Assembly (NCBI RefSeq): GCF_009866965.1
Contig: NZ_SPKJ01000037.1
Location: 1-37,300, forward strand
Length of the DNA stretch: 37,300 nucleotides
Direction of reading: 5' to 3'
From: Propylenella binzhouense
Lineage (GTDB): Bacteria > Pseudomonadota > Alphaproteobacteria > Rhizobiales > Afifellaceae
The translations under genes and the position numbers were made by a program. The notes below the pieces were generated by a model. That model saw nothing but the letters and a program-made list of their open reading frames with translations. It did not search any database and had not been told where the DNA came from. This document shows positions 1 through 8,415 of this stretch, one piece after another. Position 1 is the stretch's first letter; every line of letters starts with the position of its first letter.

Positions 1-72
1 CGCCTCATCGATCTCTTCCCACCAGCCGAATGCGCCAACTACTTCAAAGCGGCAGGGTATGATGCAACCTGA
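1..72 (+). pseudogene. C-terminal end of an IS630-family transposase (cut by the window edge)
   Basis: The first 23 codons read through to a TGA at 70-72 and give a C-terminus with the block ECANYFKAAGYDAT, which I recognise as the typical tail of IS630/Tc1-like DDE transposases (usual form PEECANYF..AGY). Only the tail lies in the window, so it cannot be said whether the element is intact; it is filed as a partial gene. IS630 elements insert at TA dinucleotides, and the next TA outside the transposase lies at 86-87, inside the gmk stop codon. The element therefore seems to abut gmk directly. Confidence 0.75.
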
Positions 73-87
73 TCGGATTCCGCTCTA
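70..87. mobile_element. Probable right end of the IS630-type element, with TA target
   Basis: Between the transposase stop and the gmk stop there are only 12 bases. The segment reads GATCGGATTCCGCTC followed by TA at 86-87, which fits a terminal inverted repeat ending at a duplicated TA target, as is known for IS630/Tc1-mariner insertions. The left end is outside the window, so the inverted repeat cannot be confirmed here. Confidence 0.45.
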
Positions 88-783
88 GGGCTTCGCGGCG
101 GAGTCCTCGGGCTCCGGGGCGCCGAGGAGCGCCTCGCCTTCGGCGAGGAGCCCGCTCACGAAATCGGACAGTTCGGTGAAGCGCGTGCGGCGGAAGCGCT
201 CGGCGATCAGGATCGAGCGGGCCGCCTGGAAGGATCGCTCGAGATCGTGGTTGACGATCACGTAGTCGTACTCGAACCACTTGCCGATCTCGACGATCGC
301 GTTGCGGAGCCGCCGCTCGATCACGTCCGCGGAATCCTCGGCCCGGCGCTCGAGGCGCGCCTTCAGCTCGCGGAAGCTCGGCGGCAGGACGAAGAGGCGC
401 ACGATGTCCTGCGCCAGCGCCTCGTCCCGGCAGAGCTGCTCGGTTCCCTGCCAGTCTATGTCGAAGAGGACGTCGCGGCCCTGGGCGAGCGCCCTTTCCA
501 CCGGCGCGCGCGGCGTGCCGTAGAAATTGCCGTGGACCTCCGCCCATTCGAGGAGGTCGCCGTGCGCCCGCATGCGCGCGAACTCCTCCCGGTCGATGAA
601 ATGGTAGTGCCGGCCCTCCACTTCGCTCGGCCGGCGCGCCCGCGTCGTCACCGAAATCGAGAGCTGGAGGTCGCGGTCCTCCTGGAGAAGGAGGCGGGTC
701 AGCGTGGACTTGCCCGCGCCCGAAGGCGAGGACAGCACGAACATGAGCCCGCGGCGGGGCAAAGGCGGCGGTTCGGAATTCAT
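85..783 (-). CDS. gmk: Guanylate kinase
   Basis: Guanylate kinase phosphorylates GMP to GDP with ATP in the cytoplasm, a step of guanine nucleotide synthesis. The 232-residue product has the P-loop [10 protein letters not shown] near residues 18-27, the GMP-binding block [19 protein letters not shown], and the downstream VHGNFYGT and DIDWQG motifs, so all core elements are present. Its ATG overlaps the stop of the upstream YicC-family gene in an ATGA, which suggests translational coupling. The stop codon TAG lies exactly at the inferred IS630 junction, so the last base of the stop, and possibly the natural C-terminus, may come from the insertion. The product is still slightly longer than the usual 200-220 residues, so function should be intact. 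Confidence 0.97.
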   Translation of the reverse strand: MNSEPPPLPRRGLMFVLSSPSGAGKSTLTRLLLQEDRDLQLSISVTTRARRPSEVEGRHYHFIDREEFARMRAHGDLLEWAEVHGNFYGTPRAPVERALAQGRDVLFDIDWQGTEQLCRDEALAQDIVRLFVLPPSFRELKARLERRAEDSADVIERRLRNAIVEIGKWFEYDYVIVNHDLERSFQAARSILIAERFRRTRFTELSDFVSGLLAEGEALLGAPEPEDSAAKP

Positions 784-1667
784 TCGAGGTTCTGCACCTG
801 CTCCCGGAACTGGTCGACGAGGGTCTTCAGCTCGAGCCCGAGCGCGGAGAGCCGGCTGTCGAACGCCTTGGCGCAGAGCGTGTTCGCCTCGCGGTTGAAT
901 TCCTGGGCCAGGAAGTCGAGGCGCCGGCCGATGGCGCCGCCCTCCCGCAGGCGCGCTCCCGCGCTCTCCAGGTGGCTCCGCAGGCGGTCGATCTCCTCGC
1001 GAATGTCGGCGCGGGTGGCGGCGAGGACCGCCTCCTGGTGAAGCCGTTCGGGATCGAGGGCGGCTCCCGCTCCCGTCAGCATCTCCACCTGCTCCGCGAT
1101 GCGCGCGCGCAGCCGCTCCGGCGCGTCCGCGCCGAGCGCCGCCGCCCGGTCGACGAGGCCGGCAATGCCGCCGACGAGTTCGCGCAGGATCCGCCCGAGC
1201 CTGGCACCTTCCTCCCGCCGCGCAGCCGCGAGATCCGCCACCGCCTCCTCGAAGGCACGCCGGATCGCGGCGTCGCGCGCCTCGGCCTCCCCTTCCGAAA
1301 GGGGCGCCTGCGCCTGTTCGACGACGCCTGGCAGCGACAGAAGGCCGTCGGCGCTCGGCGGCGAGACCCCTTCCTCGTCGGCCAGCCGGCGGGCGCGTGC
1401 GAGGACGAGGACGAGCACCGCCTCGTTGATGCGGACCGGGGCCGATTCGGCAGCCCCCTCCCGCACCAGGCCGAACTGGCAGCTGCCGCGCGCCAGGCGC
1501 TCGCGGGCGAGCTGCCGCAGGTCAGGCTCCAGAACATCGAGCCCGGGCGGCAGCCGGAAGCGCAGCTCCAGACCGCGCCCGTTGACGCTCTTCAGCTCCC
1601 AGGCATAGCGCTCGCCGCCGGCCTCGAAGGCCGTGCGGGCGAAGCCGGTCATGCTGTTGAGGTCCAT
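780..1667 (-). CDS. yicC: YicC-family endoribonuclease
   Basis: The 295-residue protein has the family hallmarks: an N-terminal SMTGFAR block followed by [17 protein letters not shown], and a C-terminal DUF1732-type block ending in [17 protein letters not shown] and [16 protein letters not shown]. YicC proteins are known as stress-associated endoribonucleases in other bacteria, and the gene commonly lies beside gmk. I chose the ATG at 1667 (MDLNSMTGF); a GTG four codons upstream at 1679 is possible. The last codons overlap the gmk start by 4 bases. It is probably co-transcribed with mltG upstream, 74 bases away. Confidence 0.92.
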   Translation of the reverse strand: MDLNSMTGFARTAFEAGGERYAWELKSVNGRGLELRFRLPPGLDVLEPDLRQLARERLARGSCQFGLVREGAAESAPVRINEAVLVLVLARARRLADEEGVSPPSADGLLSLPGVVEQAQAPLSEGEAEARDAAIRRAFEEAVADLAAARREEGARLGRILRELVGGIAGLVDRAAALGADAPERLRARIAEQVEMLTGAGAALDPERLHQEAVLAATRADIREEIDRLRSHLESAGARLREGGAIGRRLDFLAQEFNREANTLCAKAFDSRLSALGLELKTLVDQFREQVQNLE

Positions 1668-1741
1668 CGCAATCCGCACCCGCCGAAATCGCGGCGGACC
1701 CTAGCGGCGCAGCCGCCCGGCAACAACCCGCCCGGACGGCC

Positions 1742-3004
1742 TCAATCCGGTTTTGCAGCGGGAACGCCGGGCTGGTCGCCGACGCCGTCGACCGCGATCT
1801 GGTCGACCGGCGCGGCCTTGCCGCCCGCCGCCTCGATCGCAGCCTGGCGCGCCTCCTCGATCTTGCGCCAGCGCGCGACGTTGCGGTTGTGCTCGTCGAG
1901 GGAGCTCGCGAAGACGTGCCCGCCGGTCCCGTCGGCGACGAAATAGAGCTCGTCGGTGCGGGACGGATTGGCGACCGCCTCCATCGCCTCGCGGCCCGGA
2001 TTGGCGATCGGCGTCGGCGGCAGGCCGGCGACCGTATAGGTGTTGTAAGGCGTCTCCCGGGTCAGGTCCGACTTCAGGATCGGCCGGTCGGCCGGCTTTC
2101 CCTTGCCGCCGAACAGGCCGTAGATGATGGTCGGGTCCGACTGCAGCCGCATGTTCTTCTTGAGGCGGTTTATGAACACGGCGGCGACGCGCGGACGTTC
2201 GTCGGCGCGGCCGGTCTCCTTCTCCACGATCGAGGCGAGCGTGATGAAATCCCGGAAATTGTCGATCGGAAGATCCGGCGAGCGGCGCGCCCAGATCTCC
2301 TTCGCCGCCTTCTCGTGGTCCCGCTTCATGCGGTTCAGAAGTTCCTGGCGCGTCGTGCCGCGCGTGAACTTGTAGGTCTCCGGCAGCAGGGAGCCCTCGG
2401 GCGGGACCTCGTCTATGTCGCCGACAAGGATATCGTTCGCCCGGAGGCGGTCCACGACCTGCAGGCTCGTCAGCCCCTCGGCGACCGTAAACGAGTGCAG
2501 GATCGACCGCCCCGAGACGAGCGTATCCATCACCTCGCGCATGCTGACGCCCGGCTTGAACTCGTATTCGCCCGCCTTCAGCCTGCCCTCCTGCTTGTAG
2601 GCGCGGACCGCGGCGGAGAAGAGCAGCTCGCTGTCGATGACGTTCTGCCGCTTGAGAAGCTGCGCGATCGAGGGGAGATCGGCGCCCCGCGCAACGAGGA
2701 CGTTGGTCGTCTCGGCGAGCGGGCCCGGGGCGACGAAGCGCGACTTGCCGAAATAGAGGGCCGCCCCGACGCCGAGGACAACCACGACGAACGCCATCAA
2801 GAAGAAGTTCAGGACCACCACGAGCGGGTGCCGCGCCCGCTTCGAGCGCGCAGGCATGGGCGGGGCGCGCTCCGGCTGAATGGCCTGGCGGGGGCTTTTC
2901 GGGCTGATGCGGCGGCGCGGCGCCTCCGGCGCGGGCGCGCTCGGCTGCTCGCCCCCGCCAGGGATTCCGGCACCGTCCTCTCGATCGGAGTCCTCGCTCA
3001 TCAT
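1742..3004 (-). CDS. mltG: Endolytic murein transglycosylase MltG
   Basis: MltG cleaves nascent peptidoglycan strands at the inner membrane and helps set glycan length. The 420-residue protein has a Pro/Arg-rich cytoplasmic N-terminus of about 60 residues, one membrane segment near residues 60-85 (VVVLNFFLMAFVVVVLGVG), a LysM-like region and the YceG catalytic domain. Visible motifs are LASIVEKET, containing the catalytic glutamate, then RLQSDPTIIYGL and the YNTY..GLPPTPIANPG block. It lies between fabF (60 bases upstream) and the yicC-gmk pair on the same strand, the usual alphaproteobacterial order. The N-terminal extension rich in Pro and Arg is longer than in enterobacterial MltG. A second ATG one codon in (MMSED) is an equally good start. 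Confidence 0.95.
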   Translation of the reverse strand: MMSEDSDREDGAGIPGGGEQPSAPAPEAPRRRISPKSPRQAIQPERAPPMPARSKRARHPLVVVLNFFLMAFVVVVLGVGAALYFGKSRFVAPGPLAETTNVLVARGADLPSIAQLLKRQNVIDSELLFSAAVRAYKQEGRLKAGEYEFKPGVSMREVMDTLVSGRSILHSFTVAEGLTSLQVVDRLRANDILVGDIDEVPPEGSLLPETYKFTRGTTRQELLNRMKRDHEKAAKEIWARRSPDLPIDNFRDFITLASIVEKETGRADERPRVAAVFINRLKKNMRLQSDPTIIYGLFGGKGKPADRPILKSDLTRETPYNTYTVAGLPPTPIANPGREAMEAVANPSRTDELYFVADGTGGHVFASSLDEHNRNVARWRKIEEARQAAIEAAGGKAAPVDQIAVDGVGDQPGVPAAKPD

Positions 3005-3064
3005 CCCTCTTGGTTCGGCCCCATCCGGCGACCCTAGCTTCGAATATGGCGAAACCGGGAGCGC

Positions 3065-4324
3065 TCAGACCCGACGGAGCACGAGGGACGCGTTTGTGCC
3101 GCCGAAGCCGAACGAATTGGACAGCACGACGTCGATTTGCCTCTGCTTCGCCGCGTTGGGGACGAGATCGATCGGCGTTTCCATCGATGGGTTGTCGAGA
3201 TTGATGGTCGGCGGCGCGACATTGTCGCGGATGGCGAGGATGGAGAAGATCGCCTCGACGGCACCTGCCGCGCCGAGAAGATGGCCGATCGCCGACTTCG
3301 TCGACGACATGCAGAGCTCCGATGCGGCGTTGCCCATGACGCGCTCCACCGCGCCGAGCTCGAGCTCGTCGCCGAGCGGCGTCGATGTGCCGTGGGCGTT
3401 GATGTAGTCGATCTCGGAGGGATCGACCTCCGCCCGCTTGAGGGCCGCCTTCATGCAGCGATAGGCGCCGCTGCCGTCCGGCGCAGGCGCCGTGATGTGA
3501 TAGGCGTCGCCGGACAGCCCGTAGCCGATGACCTCGGCATAGATCTTCGCGCCGCGCGCCTTGGCGTGCTCGTATTCCTCGAGCACCACCACGCCCGCGC
3601 CTTCGCCCATGACGAAGCCGTCGCGCTCCCTGTCATAGGGGCGCGAGGCCCGCTGCGGATCCTGGTTGAAATGCGTGGAGAGCGCGCGGCAGGCGGCGAA
3701 GCCGGCGAGCGAGATGCGGCTCACGGGCGATTCCGTGCCGCCGGCGAGCATGACGTCGGCATCGCCGAGCGCGATGAGGCGCGCGGCATCGCCGATCGCG
3801 TGCGTCCCGGTCGAGCACGCCGTCACGACCGAGTGGTTCGGCCCCTTGAGCCCGTGCTTGATGGAGACGTAGCCGGAGGCGAGATTGATCAGCCGGCCGG
3901 GGATGAAGAAGGGCGATATCCGCCGGGGCCCCTTCTCGTGGAGCGTGATGCCGGCCTCGACGATGCCGCCGATGCCGCCGATCCCCGAGCCGATCAGCAC
4001 GCCGGTGGCGTCCTGGTCGTCCTCCGTGTCCGGCTGCCAGCCGGAATCGGCGATCGCCTCGTCGGCAGCAGCCATCGCGTAGACGATGAAATCGTCGACC
4101 TTGCGCTGCTCCTTCGGCTCCATCGAGAGGTCGGGATTGAAGGTGCCGGCGGAGCCGTCCCCGCGGGGAATCCGGCAGGCGATCTGGCAGGGCAGATCGT
4201 CGACCTCGAACTCCGAGACGCGGCAGGCTCCGCTGCGCCCCTCAAGCAGACGGGACCAGGTCACTTCGACGCCGCTGCCGAGCGGCGTCACCATGCCCAG
4301 GCCTGTGACGACGACGCGTCTCAT
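3065..4324 (-). CDS. fabF: Beta-ketoacyl-ACP synthase II
   Basis: This condensing enzyme extends acyl-ACP with malonyl-ACP in fatty acid synthesis. The 419-residue protein starts MRRVVVTGLGMVTPLG and carries the catalytic triad: Cys in VVTACSTGTHAIGDA, His in NAHGTSTPLGD and His in KSAIGHLLGAAGAVEA. It ends with the usual SNSFGFGGTNASLVLRR. The gene follows acpP by 31 bases on the same strand and shares the fab operon. Length and motifs are normal for FabF. Confidence 0.97.
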   Translation of the reverse strand: MRRVVVTGLGMVTPLGSGVEVTWSRLLEGRSGACRVSEFEVDDLPCQIACRIPRGDGSAGTFNPDLSMEPKEQRKVDDFIVYAMAAADEAIADSGWQPDTEDDQDATGVLIGSGIGGIGGIVEAGITLHEKGPRRISPFFIPGRLINLASGYVSIKHGLKGPNHSVVTACSTGTHAIGDAARLIALGDADVMLAGGTESPVSRISLAGFAACRALSTHFNQDPQRASRPYDRERDGFVMGEGAGVVVLEEYEHAKARGAKIYAEVIGYGLSGDAYHITAPAPDGSGAYRCMKAALKRAEVDPSEIDYINAHGTSTPLGDELELGAVERVMGNAASELCMSSTKSAIGHLLGAAGAVEAIFSILAIRDNVAPPTINLDNPSMETPIDLVPNAAKQRQIDVVLSNSFGFGGTNASLVLRRV

Positions 4325-4355
4325 CAGAAAGGATGCGATCGGTACCGCCCGGCCC

Positions 4356-4598
4356 TCAGGCCGTGCTCTTCTCGAGGAAGCGAACGGCGTCGCCCACGGT
4401 CAGGATCGTCTCGGCCGCATCGTCCGGGATCTCGACGCCGAACTCCTCTTCGAAGGCCATGACGAGCTCAACGGTATCAAGGCTGTCGGCGCCGAGATCA
4501 TCGATGAAGCTCGCGTCCTTGGTGACCTTCTCCTCTTCGACGCCGAGGTGCTCGATCACGATCTTCTTCACGCGCGCTTCGATGTTGTTGTCGCTCAT
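4356..4598 (-). CDS. acpP: Acyl carrier protein
   Basis: This is the carrier of acyl intermediates in fatty acid synthesis. The 80-residue acidic protein has the phosphopantetheine attachment site [10 protein letters not shown], in which the Ser is modified, followed by [11 protein letters not shown]. Two in-frame ATGs lie close together; the second, at 4598 (MSDNNIEAR), is preferred because an AGGA Shine-Dalgarno element lies 8 bases before it, whereas the first ATG almost touches that element. The 190-base gap upstream suggests acpP also has its own promoter. Confidence 0.97.
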   Translation of the reverse strand: MSDNNIEARVKKIVIEHLGVEEEKVTKDASFIDDLGADSLDTVELVMAFEEEFGVEIPDDAAETILTVGDAVRFLEKSTA

Positions 4599-4639
4599 CC
4601 GCATCTTCCTTCGAAAGAATGGCCCTTGCGGCCCGTCAT

Positions 4640-4760
4640 TACAAAACCCGGCAGACGATTAGAAACGTTGCTGCCGGGCGCCTTCAAGGCCAGTTGCGCG
4701 GTCGTTAACATGTTTCCTGCGCCTTGACCAGAAGCCGGAACACCGGTCCTGCGGGACTCC
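4640..4760 (-). promoter_or_regulatory. Candidate acpP promoter region in the fabG-acpP gap
   Basis: The gap between fabG and acpP (4599-4791) is less GC-rich than its surroundings. Read on the minus strand it holds TTGAAG, an 18-base spacer and TCTAAT, a plausible sigma-70 pair, about 60 bases before acpP. A GC-rich hairpin (CGCCGCG at 4761-4767 with CGCGGCG at 4771-4777) lies just after fabG and could slow read-through. An extra promoter would suit the high ACP demand. This is inferred from sequence shape only. Confidence 0.3.
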
Positions 4761-4791
4761 CGCCGCGCGTCGCGGCGTTCCGGACCCGCGC

Positions 4792-5529
4792 TCAGATCAT
4801 GGCCATCCCGCCATTGACGTGGAGCGTCTGTCCCGTGAGGTAGCCGGCCTCGTCGCTCGCCAGGTACACGACCGCGGCGGCGACATCCGTCCCGTCGCCA
4901 AGCCGTCCCGCCGGTATCCTGCCGAGAATCGCCTCGCGCTGCTTCTCGTTGAGCGCGTCCGTCATCGCGCTCGCAATGAACCCGGGCGCGACGCAGTTCA
5001 CCGTGATCCCGCGGCTCGCGACCTCCTGTGCGAGCGCCTTAGACATGCCGATGAGGCCCGCCTTGGAGGCGGCGTAGTTCGACTGCCCGGGATTGCCGGT
5101 GACGCCGACGACCGAGGTGATCCCCACGATCCGGCCGAAGCGCTGCTTCATCATTCCGCGAAGCGCGGCCCGGGAAAGCCGGAACGCCGCCTCGAGATTG
5201 ACGCGCAGCACGATCTGCCAGTCCTCGTCCTTCATCCGCATGGCGAGGCCGTCGCGGGTGAGGCCGGCATTGTTGACGAGGATGTCGAGCCCGCCCATCG
5301 CCTCTTCGGCCCGCGGCACGAGGGCGTCCACCGCCGCGGCATCGCCGAGATCGGCTGCCGCCAGGTGAACGCGCTCGCCGAGCCTTTCGGCAAGCGCGCG
5401 GAGCGCCTCCGTCCGGGTTCCGGACAGGGTGACGACCGCGCCCTGCGCATGGAGCGCTGCGGCGATCGCACCGCCTATCCCGCCGCTCGCCCCCGTGACG
5501 AGGGCGCGGCGACCTTCCAGGCTGAACAT
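4792..5529 (-). CDS. fabG: 3-oxoacyl-ACP reductase
   Basis: FabG reduces 3-ketoacyl-ACP with NADPH. The 245-residue short-chain dehydrogenase has the cofactor loop TGASGGIGGAIA, the NNAG motif, and the catalytic Ser-Tyr-Lys set in ITSVVGVTG and SNYAASKAG. The C-terminus LTGQTLHVNGGMAMI is characteristic of FabG. It lies 15 bases after fabD on the same strand, so the two are co-transcribed. Confidence 0.97.
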   Translation of the reverse strand: MFSLEGRRALVTGASGGIGGAIAAALHAQGAVVTLSGTRTEALRALAERLGERVHLAAADLGDAAAVDALVPRAEEAMGGLDILVNNAGLTRDGLAMRMKDEDWQIVLRVNLEAAFRLSRAALRGMMKQRFGRIVGITSVVGVTGNPGQSNYAASKAGLIGMSKALAQEVASRGITVNCVAPGFIASAMTDALNEKQREAILGRIPAGRLGDGTDVAAAVVYLASDEAGYLTGQTLHVNGGMAMI

Positions 5530-5544
5530 GAGCGTTCCTCTCCC

Positions 5545-6489
5545 TCAGGTGGCGAGCCGGGCTGCGGCCGCGTCGGCCTCTTCCGGCGTGCCGACCGCGA
5601 TCGCGTCGGCATCCGGGGCGATCCGGCGCACCAGTCCCGTCAGGACCTTGCCCGCACCGATCTCCACGAAGAGGCCGACCCCCTCGCCTGCGAGCCAGGC
5701 GACCGATTCGCGCCAGCGCACCGTGCCCGTGACCTGCTCGACCAGGCGCTGCCGGATCTGGGTCGGATCGGTGAGCGCGGAGGCGAGCACGTTCGAGACG
5801 AGCGGGACGACCGGCGGGTGGATGGCGACGCGCGCGAGCGCCTCGGCCATCACCTCGGCGGCCGGGCTCATCAGCGCGCAATGGAACGGGGCGCTGACGG
5901 ACAGCATCATGGCGCGGCGGGCGCCGTGGGCCTTGGCGATGCCGACGGCGCGGGCGACCGCCTCCCTGCTCCCGGACACCACGACCTGGCCGGGCGCATT
6001 GTCGTTCGCCGCCGCGCAGACCTCGCCCTGCTCGGCCTCGCGCGCGACCTCGCGCGCCGCCTCGAAATCGAGGCCGAGAAGCGCCGCCATCGCGCCCTGC
6101 CCTTCCGGCACCGCGCTCTGCATGGCCTCGCCGCGCGTTCGCAGCAGGACGGCGGCATCGGCGAGCGCGATGCTCCCAGCGGCCGCCAGCGCCGTATATT
6201 CGCCGAGCGAATGGCCGGCCACATAGGCCGCGTGCCGCTCGACCGTGACGCCCCGCTCCCGAAGAGCCGCAAGCGCCGCCATGCTCACCGCGAGCAGTGC
6301 CGGCTGGGCGTTCCGCGTCAGGGTCAGCTCCGCTTCGGGTCCCTCGAAGATCAGCCTGGAGAGCGGCTCGCCGAGCGCATCGTCGACCTCCTCGAAGACA
6401 GCGCGCGACGCCGGCACCTGCTCCGCGAGCGCCTTGCCCATCCCCACGGCCTGGCTGCCCTGACCGGGAAAGATGAATGCGCTGGCCAT
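5545..6489 (-). CDS. fabD: Malonyl-CoA:ACP transacylase
   Basis: FabD transfers malonyl from CoA to ACP. The 314-residue protein begins MASAFIFPGQGSQAVGMGK, has the nucleophile motif GHSLGEYTAL and the His region VSAPFHCALM, and is of normal length. The ATG at 6489 is preceded by GGAG at a good distance; an upstream in-frame ATG at 6534 would add a 15-residue leader that does not resemble the family. It is the first gene of the fab-mltG-yicC-gmk run on this strand. Confidence 0.96.
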   Translation of the reverse strand: MASAFIFPGQGSQAVGMGKALAEQVPASRAVFEEVDDALGEPLSRLIFEGPEAELTLTRNAQPALLAVSMAALAALRERGVTVERHAAYVAGHSLGEYTALAAAGSIALADAAVLLRTRGEAMQSAVPEGQGAMAALLGLDFEAAREVAREAEQGEVCAAANDNAPGQVVVSGSREAVARAVGIAKAHGARRAMMLSVSAPFHCALMSPAAEVMAEALARVAIHPPVVPLVSNVLASALTDPTQIRQRLVEQVTGTVRWRESVAWLAGEGVGLFVEIGAGKVLTGLVRRIAPDADAIAVGTPEEADAAAARLAT

Positions 6490-6544
6490 GTCGTCTCCGT
6501 CCCTGCGAATTTGCGAGGCGATCCACACCGTCAAAAAAGATATG

Positions 6545-7012
6545 TCAAGCGTGGGTTCCCATTGCGGGACGCGGACCTGCGGCTATCCCCAGCAGGGCCC
6601 GGACCGGATCGCCCGGCTCCGCGATCGCCGCGAGCGTGTAGCCGTCGAGAACGGCGAGGAACGCATTCCGCGCCTCGGCGAGCGCGCCGCGCAGGCGGCA
6701 GGCCGGCGAGATCGCGCAGGCGGCGGCGCCCGGCTCGAAGCAGAGCGCCAGCCTGAAGTCGTCCTCGGCGAAGCGGACCACCTCGCCGACCGACACCGCC
6801 TCGGGCGGGCGCGCCAGGCGCAGCCCGCCGCCCCGCCCGCGCACGGTGGCGACGAAACCGGCCCGGCCGAGCTCGTGGGCGACCTTCATCAGATGGTTGC
6901 GCGAAACGCCGTAGGCCTTCGCGACCTCCTCTATGGTCGCCAGGCCGTCCGGCTTCACCGCCAGGTAAAGGAGGAGCCGCAGCGAATAATCCGTATAGAG
7001 CGTCAGTCGCAC
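6545..7012 (-). CDS. nsrR: Rrf2-family transcriptional regulator, NsrR-like
   Basis: The protein is 155 residues if read from a GTG at 7012, which gives the classic Rrf2 start MRLTLYTDYSLRLLLYLAV. A winged-helix domain with GVSRNHLMKVAHELG and VRGRGGGLRL follows. The Cys set CFEPGAAACAISPAC (C-x7-C-x5-C) then binds an iron-sulfur cluster in this family, and the block AFLAVLDGYTLAAI closes it. NsrR senses nitric oxide through its cluster; the related RirA and IscR sense iron or cluster status, but the CRLRGALAEA context fits NsrR best. It is divergent from fdxA, and a dyad in the shared gap may be its operator. The open frame runs far upstream but has no family resemblance there. Confidence 0.85.
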   Translation of the reverse strand: MRLTLYTDYSLRLLLYLAVKPDGLATIEEVAKAYGVSRNHLMKVAHELGRAGFVATVRGRGGGLRLARPPEAVSVGEVVRFAEDDFRLALCFEPGAAACAISPACRLRGALAEARNAFLAVLDGYTLAAIAEPGDPVRALLGIAAGPRPAMGTHA

Positions 7013-7066
7013 CGCGCCTCCCGGAGCTGGCCGCACCTTGCGTCCGGCATCCGCTTGGTCTAGCAG

Positions 7067-7091
7067 AAAGTCATATTCCAGATACCACTTT
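7067..7091. promoter_or_regulatory. Dyad operator candidate between the Rrf2 regulator and fdxA
   Basis: The 25 bases form an imperfect palindrome: AAAGT-N2-TAT-N5-ATA-N2-ACTTT, with both outer 5-base and inner 3-base arms matching perfectly. The flanks extend the symmetry with GCAG on the left and CTGC on the right, out of register by one base. It is an AT-rich island in GC-rich DNA, between two divergent genes, which is where an Rrf2 dimer would be expected to bind. The size fits known NsrR/IscR-type operators; assignment to this regulator is inference. Confidence 0.5.
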
Positions 7092-7129
7092 TCTGCGCAT
7101 GCGCGAAGGCGGCCGACGCGGAGACAGCC

Positions 7130-7468
7130 ATGACCTATGTGGTCACCGAGAACTGCATCAAGTGCAAGTACATGGACTGTGTCGAGGTGTGTCCGGTGGA
7201 CTGCTTCTACGAGGGCGAGAACATGCTCGTCATCCATCCGGACGAATGCATCGACTGCGGCGTTTGCGAGCCGGAATGCCCGGCCGACGCGATCCGGCCC
7301 GACACCGAGCCGGGCCTCGACGCCTGGCTCACGCTCAATGCCGACTATGCCGACAAATGGCCGAACATCACGGTCAAGCGCGACCCGCCCGAGGACGCCA
7401 AGGCCCATGACGGCGAGGCCGGCAAGCTTGACAAGTACTTCTCCCCCGCCCCCGGCCAGGGCGATTGA
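7130..7468 (+). CDS. fdxA: Seven-iron ferredoxin FdxA
   Basis: This is a 112-residue electron carrier. The N-terminus [26 protein letters not shown] and the second cluster block [16 protein letters not shown] are the standard FdxA ligand sets for a [3Fe-4S] and a [4Fe-4S] cluster. The C-terminal extension with [13 protein letters not shown] is also characteristic. It is divergent from an iron-sulfur Rrf2 regulator with a dyad between them, suggesting control by iron, cluster or nitric oxide status. Confidence 0.95.
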   Translation: MTYVVTENCIKCKYMDCVEVCPVDCFYEGENMLVIHPDECIDCGVCEPECPADAIRPDTEPGLDAWLTLNADYADKWPNITVKRDPPEDAKAHDGEAGKLDKYFSPAPGQGD

Positions 7469-7491
7469 GCCGCGGCGCGAAGGAGCGGGCC

Positions 7492-7519
7492 TTGTGTTCG
7501 CCGCCAACGTCCCTATAAA
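7492..7519 (+). promoter_or_regulatory. Sigma-70-type promoter for the rpsF operon
   Basis: TTGTGT at 7492-7497, a 16-base spacer and TATAAA at 7514-7519 give a good housekeeping promoter about 185 bases before rpsF. It lies just after the fdxA stop, with a run of hairpins between it and the first ribosomal gene. Confidence 0.55.
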
Positions 7520-7529
7520 GGCGCCACGA

Positions 7530-7703
7530 CCGGCTTCGGCCGGGGGCTGAACGGAAAGCGGGCGTCGCCCGCGGGGTCCACAAGGACCCGTTTCCCGTGT
7601 CTCCGCTCTCGAAGACGTCAGGGCCTTTCCCGCGGCGTTCCGCCGCCATGAGGCTTCGACGAGGCTCCGCGCTGGGCCGGCGAACTGGAAAGGCAAGACC
7701 AGA
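7530..7703 (+). promoter_or_regulatory. Structured 5' leader of the rpsF-rpsR-rplI operon
   Basis: Three hairpins can be drawn: CCGGC-TTCG-GCCGG near 7530-7543, GGGTCC-ACAA-GGACCC at 7574-7589, and a larger one closed by TCGAAG (7609-7614) with CTTCGA (7654-7659), which contains GCGGCG-TTC-CGCCGC at 7632-7646. Leaders bound by the S6:S18 complex for autoregulation are known in front of rpsF in many bacteria. The large hairpin is the best candidate, but I could not match it confidently to the published motif. Confidence 0.35.
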
Positions 7704-8081
7704 ATGGCATTGTACGAACACGTGTTCCTGGCCCGCCAGGACGTCTCGAACCAGCGCGTCGACGAGCTCGTCGAGCAGTTCAAGGGCGTCATCGAGACGG
7801 GCGGCGGCTCGGTCGGCAAGACCGAGTACTGGGGCCTGAAGAGCCTCACCTTCCGGATCGCGAAGAACCGCAAGGCGCACTACACGCTCATGAACATCGA
7901 CGCGCCGCACACGGCGGTCGCCGAGATGGAGCGCCAGATGGGCATCAACGAGGACGTGATCCGCTTCCTGACGGTGCGGGTGGAGGAGCTCGAGGACGAG
8001 CCCTCCGTGCAGATGCAGAAGAAGGAGCGCGACGACCGCCGCCGCCGCGACCGCGAGCGGCGCCGCGAGGACGAGGAGTAA
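7704..8081 (+). CDS. rpsF: 30S ribosomal protein S6
   Basis: The 125-residue protein starts [17 protein letters not shown] and has the S6 core with [19 protein letters not shown]. The C-terminal tail is strongly charged with Arg, Lys, Asp and Glu, as is usual in alphaproteobacterial S6. S6 sits on the small-subunit platform with S18, whose gene follows after 5 bases. It is first in the ribosomal operon. Confidence 0.97.
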   Translation: MALYEHVFLARQDVSNQRVDELVEQFKGVIETGGGSVGKTEYWGLKSLTFRIAKNRKAHYTLMNIDAPHTAVAEMERQMGINEDVIRFLTVRVEELEDEPSVQMQKKERDDRRRRDRERRREDEE

Positions 8082-8086
8082 GAACG

Positions 8087-8335
8087 ATGGTCGATATCGC
8101 ACAGCTTCCGACCCGGCGCCCGTTCCACCGTCGCCGCAAGACCTGCCCCTTCTCCGGCGAAGGCGCGCCGAAGATCGACTACAAGGACGTGAAGCTGCTC
8201 GAGCGCTTCATCTCCGAGCGCGGCAAGATCGTGCCGTCGCGCATCACGGCGGTGTCCGCCAAGAAGCAGCGCGAGCTCGCCAAGGCGATCAAGCGCGCCC
8301 GCTTCCTGGGCCTGCTGCCCTACGTGATCAAGTGA
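8087..8335 (+). CDS. rpsR: 30S ribosomal protein S18
   Basis: The 82-residue basic protein has the S18 blocks [22 protein letters not shown] and [35 protein letters not shown]. It binds 16S rRNA together with S6. It lies 5 bases after rpsF and about 80 bases before rplI, the conserved order. Confidence 0.98.
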   Translation: MVDIAQLPTRRPFHRRRKTCPFSGEGAPKIDYKDVKLLERFISERGKIVPSRITAVSAKKQRELAKAIKRARFLGLLPYVIK

Positions 8336-8415
8336 GCGCTCCCGCCGGGAGCGCATCTGCTGGGCCGGACCGGAACCGGCTCTAACCGCGCTAGCGGGAC
8401 AGCGAGGAGAAGACG

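Noticed and set aside
5039-6526. 495-codon frame antisense-phase to fabD and fabG
   Set aside because: Arg/Gly-rich shadow frame covering two well-identified genes in another phase.
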